DNA of 64,000 nucleotides from Sporothrix humicola (lineage: Eukaryota; Ascomycota; Sordariomycetes; Ophiostomatales; Ophiostomataceae). The position numbers and the translations under genes are program-made. Of this stretch, positions 11,243 through 22,132 are shown in pieces. Position 1 is the first letter of the stretch. The number at the start of each line of letters is the position of its first letter. The notes beneath the pieces are model-generated. The model was not told the DNA's origin. It did no database searches and worked only from the letters and a program-made list of their open reading frames with translations. The stretch is taken from positions 62,001 to 126,000 of the forward strand of contig WNYE01000089.1 in the NCBI GenBank assembly GCA_021396245.1. The letters run 5' to 3'.

Positions 11243-13054
11243 ATGTCGGCACCCGATGCGGCTCCTGGTCGGGCCGGACGTCCGATCACTATCCCCATCA
11301 CTACTCCCTCAGTCGCCCAACATGCCATCCCATCCGGCACGAATGCGCCACCCTCGCCCTTCCCCGAATCCCGTGTGTTGATCATTATGACCGGTGGTAC
11401 CATCTGCATGCGTCCGTCGCCAGACGGCCTCGTGCCCATGGACGGCTTTTTGGAGCACGCCATGGCACCGCGGCCCAGCTTCAACGACCCAGCACCGCCC
11501 ACAACTCTCACGGCCTACAAAGACGGCAAGAAGCTCGAGCTGCCCAGTTTGAGGACGCCCGTCAGCGCGTACTCGCGGCACATTCGCTACGGCATTCTGG
11601 AGTTTACGCCGCTGCTGGACTCGAGCTCCATCTCATCGGCAGGCTGGGCCGAGATCGCGCAGGCTGTCAAAGACAACTACCACCTGTACGACGGTTTCGT
11701 GGTGCTGCACGGCACAGACTCGCTAGCGTACACGGCGTCGGCGCTGTCCTTTATGATGTCGGACCTGGGCAAGCCTGTCATCCTTACGGGATCGCAGGCG
11801 TCCATCTTTGCGCTGCAGAGCGACGCCGTCGACAACCTGTTGGGTTCACTAATTATTGCCGGCACATTTGTCGTGCCCGAGGTGTGCCTGTTCTTCCACC
11901 ACACTCTCTTCCGCGGCAACCGCACCACAAAGGTCTCGGCGTCGTCGTTTGAGGCGTTTGCGAGCCCCAACGCGGCACCGCTCGCCCGCGTGACGAGCCT
12001 AGGCGTCGATGTGGCGTGGTCGCTCGTGCGCCGCCCGACACGCATTGCCGAGTTCCGCATCACGACATACCTCGACACGGCCCATGTCGCTTGTTTCCGC
12101 ATTTTCCCGGGTATTGTGCCCGAGATGCTCGACTCTGTGCTGCGTGTAGCCAATCTCAGGGGTCTGATTCTGGAGACGTTTGGCATGGGCAACGCCCCCG
12201 GCGGCGTCGACGGCAGCCTGACACGCGTGATTCGCGACGCTGTGGCTCGTGGCATCGTTGTGGTCAATGTCAGCCAGTGCACCAACGGCTTTGTGAGCCC
12301 GCTCTACGCACCAGCGACTGCGCTCGGCCGCGCCGGTGTCGTCTTTGGCCACGACTTGACTACCGAAGCAGCCCTCACCAAGCTGTCCTATTTGTTGGCA
12401 CTCAAAGGCCTGTCGTACGCCGAGATCCAGGAACGCATGGGCAGCTCGCTATGTGGTGAAATGACCGAGCTCACGTCGCCCGTCTTTTCACACCCGGCCG
12501 GCGCTTTGGGCGACTCTCCCATGGTGGGACCTACGCAGCTTGCCAGCCTCGCCAGTCTTGCCCACCCCGTCGAGCACACCATGACTCCCGCTGTACTGCC
12601 CGACGGCACACCCGACGGCGCCCTCCGCCGCCTTACGCCCATCGAATCTGCCTTCACCGCGCTCGGCTACGCCATCCGTAACGGGGACTTGGCCGCCGTG
12701 CGCGCCGTGTTGAATGGCGGCGCCGCCACGCACTCGTTTGCGATGCTCAACACGGCCGACTACGCGGGCAACACGGCGGTCCACTTGGCGTCTGTCGGCC
12801 CCAACACGGAAGTTTTGAGAGAACTGCTGATGCACGGCGCCAGTGTGCACGTCCGCAACCGGGGCAACAACACGCCGCTCTTCTTGGCCGAGAAGCGCGG
12901 GCATGCAGGCAATGTGAAGCTGCTGCGGGATGCCGGCGCGCATCTTTGGGGCCCGGAGGCCGAACTGACCGGCGAGACAGCAAAAGGAGACAAGGCAGAG
13001 ACAGAAGAGACGGCAGAAAAGGCGGAAGAGACGGTCAAGGCGCCAGAGGCGTGA
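11243..13054 (+). CDS. L-asparaginase (type I, cytosolic) with C-terminal ankyrin repeats
   Basis: A single exon of 603 residues starting at the first in-frame ATG. It hydrolyses L-asparagine to aspartate and ammonia. Both family signatures are present: TGGTI at residues 50-54 with the nucleophilic threonine, and HGTDSLAYTA at 156-165 with the Thr/Asp pair. The asparaginase fold runs to about residue 430. Residues about 473-569 form ankyrin repeats (GNTAVHLA, NNTPLFLAEKRGH). A Lys/Glu/Thr-rich tail ends the protein. Asparaginase plus ankyrin is the architecture of animal ASPG (also called 60-kDa lysophospholipase) and of many filamentous fungal enzymes. No signal peptide is seen, which agrees with a cytosolic rather than a secreted nitrogen-scavenging enzyme. 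A lysophospholipase or transacylase side activity has been reported for ASPG relatives and cannot be excluded here. Confidence 0.93.
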   Translation: MSAPDAAPGRAGRPITIPITTPSVAQHAIPSGTNAPPSPFPESRVLIIMTGGTICMRPSPDGLVPMDGFLEHAMAPRPSFNDPAPPTTLTAYKDGKKLELPSLRTPVSAYSRHIRYGILEFTPLLDSSSISSAGWAEIAQAVKDNYHLYDGFVVLHGTDSLAYTASALSFMMSDLGKPVILTGSQASIFALQSDAVDNLLGSLIIAGTFVVPEVCLFFHHTLFRGNRTTKVSASSFEAFASPNAAPLARVTSLGVDVAWSLVRRPTRIAEFRITTYLDTAHVACFRIFPGIVPEMLDSVLRVANLRGLILETFGMGNAPGGVDGSLTRVIRDAVARGIVVVNVSQCTNGFVSPLYAPATALGRAGVVFGHDLTTEAALTKLSYLLALKGLSYAEIQERMGSSLCGEMTELTSPVFSHPAGALGDSPMVGPTQLASLASLAHPVEHTMTPAVLPDGTPDGALRRLTPIESAFTALGYAIRNGDLAAVRAVLNGGAATHSFAMLNTADYAGNTAVHLASVGPNTEVLRELLMHGASVHVRNRGNNTPLFLAEKRGHAGNVKLLRDAGAHLWGPEAELTGETAKGDKAETEETAEKAEETVKAPEA

Positions 13055-13888
13055 GCGAGGATGATATTGATACTCGAAGATTTCAGTTAGACAGCAATAG
13101 TGTGCTCTTTAGACAGCGTGGTAATATCTGCTATATAAGCAAGCCATAGACAAAATTACGATTTAATGACACTCGATCCGTTTTCAACAGACTCAATAGG
13201 AAGTGAAGAGCAAACTTTGTAAAAGCATAGCTTGGTGATTGCCGTGCAACCGCCCGCTGAGGCTCTCGGTGCTGGGTTCTATTACACCCAAACAGCACTA
13301 ATGCAAAACGGCCTGAACCAGCGCAAAACCAACTCCCGGGAGTGCTATTGCCCGCTGTAGCCAGTTGCGCGGCACAGTGGGGCCGATTTATGGGATGGAA
13401 GAGAAACAGTGGCGAAGAAGGAGAAAGGAAGGAGACAAGAAGGGAGGAAACGTGAAAGAGACACGGCAAGAGAGAACAGACGAAAGGCGGCAGCAAAAAG
13501 AGGCAAGAACAAACAGGCATAAAAAGAGGAACGGCCCCACCAGACGCAGCGCTAACACCAGAGCTCTTTCCCGCCAAGACCAAGAAAAAATAAGAAAAAA
13601 AGAAAAGGAAGCTAGGAAGCTTCCAAATTGGGTCGGTCTGCAACTTTTTTTTTTTTTTTTTTTGGCTCGACTGAATTGGCAACGGTCAGCACTGTTGGAG
13701 CTCAAAACTTTTCGGTGACGCCTTCCTCGTAAAGAAAGTTGTAAAAGTGCATATTCTGCTGTTTCCCTTTCTTTCCTCTTGTTATTCTTTAGTTTTCTTC
13801 TCTTTCTTTTTATTCTTTTCCTCCCAATCTCCTACATCACCAAAACATCGCACCTATCCCGTATTCAATTCCAATTACATCCACCACA
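13055..13888. other. Intergenic: asparaginase 3' flank and SET promoter
   Basis: No gene seen. The stretch next to the SET gene is C/T-rich and contains a run of 19 T at 13645-13663. Confidence 0.6.
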
Positions 13889-15022
13889 ATGGCTCCCACC
13901 GAACCCACCCAGCTCTCGACGGTCACCTACTCGGAGCTGAATGACATTGAGGCCGAGTTTGACGACCTCAACGTTCAGACTCGTAAGTAGACGTCAGTTT
14001 TCCCGTTTTAAATGCTCCTCTCCTAACATATTGAAGTCCTCCAGCAGGTCGCCAGCGAACGCTCTCTCTACGAGCGCCGTGCCGAGATCACCCGCCGCAT
14101 CCCCGGCTTCTGGCCCCTCGTCTTTGAGCAGGCGCCTCCCGAGATCGACCAGGTCGTCCAGCCCACCGATGCCGCTCTGATTGTGTCGGCCCTCGAGGAC
14201 GTCGAGGTCGTCCGCTTCGAGGTCGCCGACGGCAAGGGCGAGCCCCGCAGCTTTGCCATCCGCTTCACTTTCGGCGAGAACGACGTCTTCGAGGACAAGG
14301 TGCTCGAAAAAAAGTTCTGGTACCGCACCGCCCCCGCTAAGAACGACAAGGACGGCAAGCCGGTGGCCGACAACAATGGCGACGGCACCTGGTCCGGCCT
14401 CGTCAGCGAGCCCGTGGCCATCAAGTGGAAGGAGGGCGCCGACCCGACCCACGGTTTGTTGGATTTGGCCGTCAAGGTCTTCGCCGAGGGCCCCATCGAC
14501 ACGAACCCCGAGGCTGAGCCCACTGCCGCCCAGCAGGAGCTCGCCGACCTGCTGACCAAGACGTCGACGGGCGGTCTGAGCTTCTTTGCGTGGTTCGGCT
14601 GGGTCGGCCAGCGCGTCAGCGCCGAGGAGAGCAAGGCCGCCGTGGAGCAGCAGCGTGCCGCGCGCGCCGAGCGTGCGGCCAAGCGGGCCAAGGGCGAGAA
14701 GGTTGGCGACGAGATTGATGCCGAGATGGAGGACGACGACGAAAAGAAGGATGACGACAAGGAGGACGAGAAGGAGGTTGAGATTGACGATGACGACGAC
14801 GAGTACGCCTACGACATCTTCCCCGACGGCGACACGATCGCCCTGGCCGTGGCCGAGGACCTGTACCCCAACGCGCTCAAGTACTTCCGCCAGGCCCAGG
14901 AGCATGAGACGCTCAGCGATGTCGACTTTGAGGACTTTGAGGGCATGATGGACGAGGACGACGAGGAGGACGACGAGGAGGATGAGGAGGACGCCCCGCC
15001 CGCCAAGAAGCAGAAGAACTAG
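13889..15022 (+). CDS. SET/NAP-family histone chaperone
   Basis: Two exons, 13889-13982 and 14037-15022, give 359 residues. The 54-nt intron has a strong GTAAGT donor and a CTAAC branch site at 14023-14027. The only acceptor that keeps the frame is AAG at 14034-14036, which is unusual, because the CAG sites a few bases downstream would shift the frame. The protein has the NAP/SET layout: an N-terminal dimerisation helix (first ~60 residues, ending in GFWPLVFEQAPPEID), an 'earmuff' domain (about 60-235, with VLEKKFWYR and SFFAWFGWVG) and a long Asp/Glu tail with Lys patches. Such proteins bind H3-H4 or H2A-H2B and assist chromatin assembly; human SET also inhibits PP2A. Length and the WF-rich core favour the SET branch over Nap1. 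Vps75-like function is possible. Confidence 0.9.
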
Positions 15023-15485
15023 ACTGCTCGAATTTAGGAGCTCAAGGCGAGACGGGTGAGGCGACACAAAAAAGGGGAGACTGTGAGGAGGTTATACCAG
15101 GGAATGATCCCAGTGAATGATTTATCATAGACATGTATTCACATAGAATTCAAAGAGTGTTGGTTTTGCAAACGTTATGCACATATTCACTGTAGCCCGT
15201 CAGCTAATTAGATTATTGAATTATTGAGTGCACCAAAGAGTATCAAAAGAATCAAAAGGTATCAATACTTGGCGGCCATTCACTGGCCTCAAAAAACCAA
15301 AACGTAAAAATAGAGGAACCCAAGAAGGGTCCAAGAAAGGCCAAAAAGGGGTCCAAAAAAACTCAAGAGACAGAGCATTGTTGCTTCAGCTCCATCTCCC
15401 TTTCCACCGTCATCTCCGTCTTCTTTTTTTGACTGCTTTTTATGTGGAAGCCTGGAATGTGCACACCTGGGCTATCAAACGCCCC
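15023..15485. other. Intergenic between convergent genes
   Basis: 3' flanks of the SET gene and the Shg1-like gene. AT-rich near 15120-15240; nothing else recognised. Confidence 0.6.
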
Positions 15486-18400
15486 CTATGCGCGGCTCCT
15501 ACTGCGACGCCGACGGCTGCGGCTGCGACTGCGGTCCCGCATCCGGTCGCGCCGGTCTCTATCCCGATCTCTGTCTCTGTCGCGATCACGGTCGCGGTCA
15601 CGATCACGATCCCTATCCCGGTCTCTATCACGACTGCGGCTCCGGTCGCGGCGGGTGTAACGATCCCTGTCGCGATCACGATAGTCACGGCGGGGACTGC
15701 GGCTGCGCGAACGAGTGCGTCGGTCGTCACGAGTGCGGTAGCTATCTCTGTCCCTGTCTCTATCACGGTCACGGTCACGGTCGCGGACAGCACCGGCGCC
15801 GGAAACGGCGCGGTCGATATGCCGCCGTTCTTTCGGCACGTACCGGTCAATCTCCTCCGGCTCATACTTGCGCTTGCCACCACCGTCGGGCGACCGGTCG
15901 CCTGCACTGCGCTTGTCGTCCACGCCCGGGATCGGCAGGCCCTTTTCGCGCGCTTCGCGCTGCGCCGCCAAATAAGCCTTGGCCTCTTGCTCGCGCTTCT
16001 TGACCTCGCTGCGCTTCCAGGCCTCAAGCTCGTCCTTATCGAGCAAGCTGGGCGGCCGCACCAGAGTAGAGGGCGCGCCCAGCGGCGGGCTACGGCTGCG
16101 GCTCCGACGACGGGTTGTTGTGGCAGCAGGAGTAGAAGCAGTACCAGCATTTGGTGTCGCCGTGGCTGCAGCTCCTGTCCCTGTCGCTCTCGATGCAGAG
16201 CGGCTGCGGCGACGCTCGGCTGGACGGCGCGACCGGCTCCGCTCACTATACCGAAGACGGGACCGCTGCCGAGACCGCGAGCGCCGACGAGGAGTATCCC
16301 GGTCTCTAACCCGGTCGCGATCGTCCAGACGTCTGGGCCGTGCCGACCGCGATCGACGCAGAGCAAGGCGAGGCCGCGACCGGGACCGAGATCGTGTCCG
16401 GCTCCGACCACGGGGTAGATCTCTGTCCCTCTCTCTTTCTCTGTCGCGCCGTTTGTTTCTCGAGTCGCTCCGGCTGCGGTCGCGGTCACGATACGTGTCG
16501 CGGCGGCGGCGGGAGGTTGATCTGGCCCGCCGAGCCAATGCGTCTCTGTCTCTGTTGTCGACTTCCTTCTCCTTTTCTTTCGGTACACTCGCCTCGCGAA
16601 TGTCACGGCGCCGGGTCCGTGAACGGCTATCATCGCGGTCCCTCTCGCGGCGTGACTCGGAGCGCTGGCTGCGCTTCCGTTCAGGGCTGCGGCTGCGGCT
16701 GCGACGGCCCGTCTTGGAGATGCTGCGAGGACGTTTCCGGCTTGTGGTTGACGCGTCGTCTGTTGGAGTTGCCTTGGTATCTTTGATTTCCCTAGCCTCC
16801 AGGACCTCCTTAGGCTCCTCCTTGGGAATGGCATCGTCATAGACCAGTGTTTGTATGACAACATCCTTGGGCTTGTCGTTGTCCCGAGTTCCCTTGTCCT
16901 TGCTGGAGTCATCCACGACGTCGACCCGCTGCGTCACAGCCTCCACAGGCAGGCCATCCAGGTTCTTATCGTCCTGGTGAATTTTGATGATCGGCACAGA
17001 ATCTTTGCGGCTGGCGGCCTCGGTCTTGCTCGAAAGCTTCACCTCGAGCTTGGGAGGAGCTGGTGCAGCATCGACTGCAGATGTCGCCTTGTTAGCGGCA
17101 GTCGGCGGCAGGGGCGATGCCTGTCGTGGCTGTTTCTTTGGTTCCGAAGACGTCTTGGATGACGAGGCCCGCTTGATAGGTTGGATGGCGGACGCCGGCA
17201 TGCTCTTACGTGGCGGCGGGGCCAGTGTCTCGTCGACCTCCAGCTCGGGCTGCCGTGCTGCCTGTGACGATTTGCTTTCCCGCAACAGATCCAGCATGGC
17301 CAGCTCTTCAAGTCTGTCCAACTCCTCTCCAGAAAGCTGTTTCTTGACCTCTTCTGACTTCTCGCGAGAACTTTCTCCGCGGCGGGTGTCCCGATCACGG
17401 TCGCGATCACGCGAGTCGCGGCGCCGTCTGATATCTGCCGACCTGTCACGATCCCGCCGATCACGATCCCGATCGCGGCGGTCTCTGCTCCGGTTGCGGC
17501 TTCTATCACGACTGCGGCTGCGGTTCCGGTCTCTGTCCCGATACCGGCTTCTATCGCGGCTTTTGTCGCGACTCCTGTCACGACTCCGATCGCGGCTCCG
17601 GTCACGGCTTCTGTCACGCCGGTCGCGGTCTCTATCCCGGTCTCTATCACGCTGCCGGCGTTCGCGGTCGCGCTCGCGCTCCTCACGCTCACGCTCTCGT
17701 TCCAGCTCACGCTCACGGCGACGTTCGTCTCTCTCACGTTCTCGGCGTTCTTCCTTCTCGCGCTCTTCTTTGCGGCGGGCCTCACGGGCTTCCCGTTCTT
17801 CTTCGCGGCGCTTGGCCTCTTCCTTTTCGCGGATCTCGCGCTCGAGCCGCCGCTTCGACTCTTCGACCTCGCGCAGCACTTGGCGGACTCTCTCGCGCTC
17901 GAGCCGGCGGGCAGCCGTGTCTGCAGCATACTCCTCGTCTGTTTTCGAGCCACGATTTTGCTCTTCGTCGGCAGCCTCGTCGCCGATTTCGCCGCGGCGG
18001 ATCTCGCGAATGTGTGCCTCGATAGCTTTGGAGTCGATCAGGGCTTCGATGACGGACTGGGCCTGCTGGTAGATGCCGCCGCGGTCGAGGGCGCCGTCGA
18101 TGAGGGCGGCGGCCTTGCGTCGGTCGATGGAGAGCAGTTGGGAGGGGTTGCGTTCGACTTCCTGGCCGGCGACCTCGAGGATGGATTTTGTGACCTGTTC
18201 TTCGTAGCCCTGTGTCTGTTAGCGAGAACTTGTAAATTCTTCGGACTGCCTCCCGTGACCTACACTGGCTTCAAATTTTTCCCAAGCTTGTTTGCGGATG
18301 GCGTCGTAGCCGCCCTTCTTCTTGAACGTGTGGGCGAGACCTTCGATAGCAGAGCGCACGGCAGACGACAAGGGCAGCTCGGAGGCCTTGAACGAGCGGA

Positions 18401-18539
18401 CATCGGCGGGGTTGACAATCACCGCGTCCGATGGCTTTGTATTGACAGAAGCAGCACCAACAGCTGCCGCCGAAGCTCCCTCAGCATCGGCAACAGCCGC
18501 CAGTGGCTGCTGGGCGTCCATGGCGGCTGGAGGTGCCAT
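15486..18539 (-). CDS. Shg1-type COMPASS (Set1C) subunit with a very long Arg/Asp/Glu/Ser-rich tail
   Basis: Two exons on the minus strand, 18539-18264 and 18209-15486, are joined across a 54-nt intron (donor GTAGGT, branch GCTAAC, acceptor CAG; phase 0), giving 999 residues. The start is the first ATG in the frame. The BOD1/SHG1 domain spans about residues 60-170 and begins with FKKKGGYDAIRKQAWEKFEAS; the intron falls inside it. Shg1 is a subunit of the Set1 H3K4 methyltransferase complex. From about residue 190 the chain becomes low complexity: Arg/Glu-rich (probably a long single helix), then repeated Arg-Asp and Arg-Ser dipeptides to the end. RS/RD tails are otherwise typical of splicing-associated proteins. 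Yeast Shg1 is much smaller; long versions are usual in filamentous fungi. The domain call rests on the N-terminal 170 residues only. Confidence 0.82.
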
Positions 18540-19384
18540 CTGCTTGTAAGGGCAGAGCAGCAACAACTATGGTTTCCGGTAAATGTATCGGAGAAAAAGT
18601 AGGACAAGAGCTAGAAGCTCAGGCCATGTTGTGTTCGACACTCAATGTTCAAGCTGTCCGAATGTGGCCGCAGACGTCGAGTGCAATTAAAGGGGACACG
18701 GATAGACAAAGCTCAAGACGCGAGAGAGCCCTGTGGATGGTGGGAGATGAAAGATGCCGGTTTTGATAGAGGCCGTTTGTTTTGAAACTATGGTTGGTTC
18801 GAGAAGAAGGGGGTTTCGAAAACAGGAGGTGAGAGAACTCTCAGAAGTGCAGGTGTTGTTGATCTCGTGAGGAAGGTGCCTGAGGTTCACCTTTGGGAAA
18901 GAGCACCCTTCGTAGGAAAATTACATATGATCGCGTTTTCGAGCGTTCAACGGTCGCGCTTTCCACTTGGAGAAGAGCAGGGTAGCAGCGCTAGTCCCGG
19001 ATTGGAAGTAGCGCAATGTCCCCTCGAGTCGTTGAATTAAATTTAATCGATATTTAAATTCAAAATTCTGCTGGCGGAACAACCCATCTTCCGAAGTAGC
19101 CTGAGCCTGGACAGTGCTACAGTACAGTACGAGCCAGGCGGGACCTGCCCCCCAGTTTGGTACAGCAAAAGGGCCAATGGAGACGCCCGAGTTTAGCATC
19201 ACCAAATTTGCTCTGTCAGAACGACCAAGAACAGCGTCACGTCCAACGTCAATCGACCACCACGAGCCACGACGACATTGAGGCACACGGTCCGACACCT
19301 ACAAAACTCACCGTTTTCTCGCTCTCTCGTCTCTTCAATCAAACCCAACCTTCCTCCACACCGGCATCGAGCCAATTGAGCAAT
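18540..19384. other. Intergenic: divergent promoter between Shg1-like and complex I subunit genes
   Basis: About 845 bp with no gene seen. An AT-rich island lies at about 19030-19070, and C/T-rich sequence runs into the start of the complex I subunit gene. Confidence 0.55.
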
Positions 19385-19709
19385 ATGGTGCACCGGCTGA
19401 TCTTCTGGACGGGCTTCGGTAGGTTGGATCGCGGGAGACATTGAGGTGGTGGCAGTACAATTACAGCACAGCATACTAATGATGGCAGGCCTCGCTGCTC
19501 GCGCGCTGCAGCTGAGCATTGAGATGCGCCCGCTCTTCAACAAGGGCTCCCTGTGGGCATACCCCGTGTTTGGCGCGACGGGCGCTGGTTTCGGCTACTG
19601 GCTGCAGGGCGTGGACGACCGGCAGACGGCGGTGCTGACGGCACGGAAAGAGGCGATTCTGGAGAAGCGGGCGCGTTTGGCGGCACAGCAGGCATCTGCG
19701 ACGGCATGA
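19385..19709 (+). CDS. Small accessory subunit of mitochondrial NADH:ubiquinone oxidoreductase (NUXM-like, '14 kDa subunit')
   Basis: Two exons, 19385-19418 and 19489-19709, are joined across a 70-nt intron with donor GTAGGT, branch ACTAAT and acceptor CAG (phase 1). They give 84 residues. The N-terminus MVHRLIFWTGFG runs across the splice into LAARALQLSIEMRPLF, followed by a second hydrophobic segment (LWAYPVFGATGAGFGYWL) and a charged Lys/Arg-rich end. This short two-helix pattern with the WAYP and GYWLQGV motifs matches the fungal complex I membrane-arm accessory subunit annotated as the 14 kDa or NUXM subunit. I recognise it by pattern only; another small inner-membrane protein is the alternative. 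The first exon is only 34 nt, so the gene is easily missed. Confidence 0.72.
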
Positions 19710-20067
19710 GGGAGCGAACGATACGTGGCGATAGCCGAGAAGAACAAAAGAAGAGAGGAGGATATGTATATACACGCACGCCGAAAGGCATGGAGAACTC
19801 ACGGGCTGCCCGTTTGAAGGCTCATTTCCGACAGAACCAAATTCATTACACATTTACTGTTATATCGGTGTTCAACAGCATTGACATTGCTCGGGGTGTC
19901 GTGTTGAGATACGGTTTCCTGATAATTTCTTGGTTCTTAAATTGCTAGACTATGCAACGCCGTACTCCTGGAAAGATACAATTCTAACATTTAGACTTTT
20001 GTTCGCTCTGCTATTTTCCTAGCGATGTCCGGCCTGTTCTCCTTCTTGTCACGTATCCCACCCTCGC
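19710..20067. other. Intergenic between convergent genes
   Basis: 3' flanks of the complex I subunit gene and the eIF2B delta gene. AT-rich; no feature seen. Confidence 0.6.
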
Positions 20068-21579
20068 CTAATTGGGATCTTCTCTTGTCCGCAGAACCAT
20101 GTTGATAGCGTGTGCCGGCATTATGCCGCTCGCCTCCTCGTACTCGCAAATCAGCATGCTCAGCAGCGATGCAGGCGTCGTGTCAAACAGCAGACGGAAC
20201 GTGTCAGAGTCACAACGGTCCGGGTCGATCTCGTTGTGGGCCAGAGAATCGGTGGCAACCCGATCACGATCAAAATTGACCGTCTCGCACAGGGCAATCA
20301 CGGTGCAGTCAGCATCCGAGGCAGCACTGGCGACGTCGCTGGTGCCGGCGGGTGCCAACAAAGAACCATTGGCAAAGACGGCCTCGGCGCCCAGAAAGAC
20401 AGTGGTTGTGCGCGCGACAAAGCTGTCGATGCCGTCGAGCGAGGGAGAGTACGTGATATAGGAGGAGCCGGAGGAGCTGGAGCTAGCTCTCCGCTGGAAG
20501 TCTTTGGCCAAAGCCTGGCCGGGTGCCGGGTCGCTGGGGTCGTTGATGACGATCAAATCAAAACGGACGCCCTGGTCCCAAGCTTGCTCGAGAGCAGCGC
20601 GGACTAGTCTGGGGCCGCCAAACGTCAGGATGACATCGCCGTCATATATCATGGAGGCGGCCTTGCGGGCAATGCCGACAGCGGCAACGAAAATGCGTTC
20701 CTGAATAAACCCATCGATGGACTCGCAAAGCTCGGCAATCGCGTCGGCGTCGTCGGTATCGAGGTCCAGTTGTGCGACGCGAGCCTTGAGGAGCCGGATA
20801 CCGTTGCCCATGGCAAAGCACATTGGCCGGCATTCGGTCAAGTATTCGATTTGGGGGTTGAGGACGTGGGACACGAAATGACGGGAGAAGGCGTTTCCGG
20901 GTGGTGTCTGGTATGAGGAGATGACCTTTTTAAAGGCCACAAATGTGGCTTCGAGACGGGCGACGTTATCTGTCAGTTCAAACGACGCCATCTGCTGGCC
21001 TACGGCCAGAACAGCCGGGTGCACGTCCTTGTGCGCTTGTGACAGAGTGATCCGCTTGGCCATCGGCAAATGGCTAAAGCATTCTGGGATTCCGGAGCGA
21101 GCGTCCTTTTCGCGGTCAGCCGGGGTGGCTACTGCTGCTGCTGCTGCATCGCTTGAAGGAGGGAAGGAGCCACCGGCCGCGGCTGCTCCTGGTGCTCCTG
21201 CCGCACTTGCCGGATTGGACGGGTGCCGCACCAGGGGCTTACCGCTTCCGCTTCCGCCAGCACCAGAACCTCCAGCGCTTGCCTCGCCCTTGCCCTTGCT
21301 CTTGCCCTGTTGGGCCTGTGCCGCCGCTGCTGCTGCCGATGGCGGAACACCCCCCGCAGCTTCCTTTGCCGCAATTACGGCCGCTCTCCGCTTCGCTTTC
21401 TCAGCCTGTTTCTGCGCCTTGAGCTCGGCGCCCGACAGCTTCTTTGGTGCGCCGTCTGCTGATGCTGCTGTTGAAGCTGCTGCTGCTGCCTGTGCACCCT
21501 CATTCTTCTCGTTCTTATTTTTCTCTGTCTTGGCGGGGCCCTTGGACGCAGCCGCGTCTGGCGGCGGTTGTGTCGACAT
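20068..21579 (-). CDS. GCD2: Translation initiation factor eIF2B subunit delta
   Basis: A single exon of 503 residues from the first ATG of the frame. eIF2B is the nucleotide exchange factor for eIF2; delta, with alpha and beta, forms the regulatory sub-complex that senses phosphorylated eIF2alpha. Residues 1 to about 160 are a low-complexity Ala/Ser/Gly/Lys leader with the KLSGAELKAQKQAEKAKRR stretch typical of delta subunits, which separates it from alpha and beta. The IF-2B Rossmann-like domain follows to the C-terminus, with ILTFGGPRLVRAALEQAWDQG, TVFLGAEAVFANGSLLAPAG and LCETVNFDRD as the usual landmarks. Regulation by its own sequence cannot be judged. Functionally it relates to the IMPACT-family protein at 55.1 kb, since Yih1/IMPACT proteins restrain Gcn2, the kinase acting upstream of eIF2B. 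Confidence 0.94.
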   Translation of the reverse strand: MSTQPPPDAAASKGPAKTEKNKNEKNEGAQAAAAASTAASADGAPKKLSGAELKAQKQAEKAKRRAAVIAAKEAAGGVPPSAAAAAAQAQQGKSKGKGEASAGGSGAGGSGSGKPLVRHPSNPASAAGAPGAAAAGGSFPPSSDAAAAAVATPADREKDARSGIPECFSHLPMAKRITLSQAHKDVHPAVLAVGQQMASFELTDNVARLEATFVAFKKVISSYQTPPGNAFSRHFVSHVLNPQIEYLTECRPMCFAMGNGIRLLKARVAQLDLDTDDADAIAELCESIDGFIQERIFVAAVGIARKAASMIYDGDVILTFGGPRLVRAALEQAWDQGVRFDLIVINDPSDPAPGQALAKDFQRRASSSSSGSSYITYSPSLDGIDSFVARTTTVFLGAEAVFANGSLLAPAGTSDVASAASDADCTVIALCETVNFDRDRVATDSLAHNEIDPDRCDSDTFRLLFDTTPASLLSMLICEYEEASGIMPAHAINMVLRTREDPN

Positions 21580-22132
21580 TACGGGGTTAGGTGTGTGAAG
21601 GTGGATGGTCGGCGTGTCGATGAGGATGGCGATCGTCAATTCTGGCGAATTCTGTAGAGTACAGGACTCTTTGTCGCGTCGTTAATATCTGTGGTATTGT
21701 TTGTGGTTTATCGTCTGTCGTCTATCTGAGTCATTGGTGGAAGGTGCGGCTCTCAATGCAGTGGACGCATTAAGAAAAAAGTGCCCGCTAAAAAATTAAT
21801 GTGCAGCCCCGCGCTAAGCAGGCGCGACCAAGTCCCTTGTTAACCTCCTTGTAACTGTCCCACACTGAAGGCAGGCACGGCCCACTGTACTAACACATCG
21901 AATACACTGCCATTGTGCATACCGCAAATGGCACCAACATGAAGTCACTCAAAAGCGGCTGTAGCCAGCACAAAGCACAGGAGAATCAAAACCATGGGTA
22001 GGTACAAAAATAGAGTAAAACCCAAAAAAAATCTTCTCATATCATACACATGAGATACTATGTAGGTCTATATGGGAGTTTCCAGACAACGTCTTTTTAC
22101 ATTGTTTATAATATACAAGCGGCAGTTTCCCT
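21580..22132. other. Intergenic: eIF2B delta promoter and mtIF3 3' flank
   Basis: No gene seen. Short AT-rich tracts occur at 21770-21800 and 22000-22110. Confidence 0.6.
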
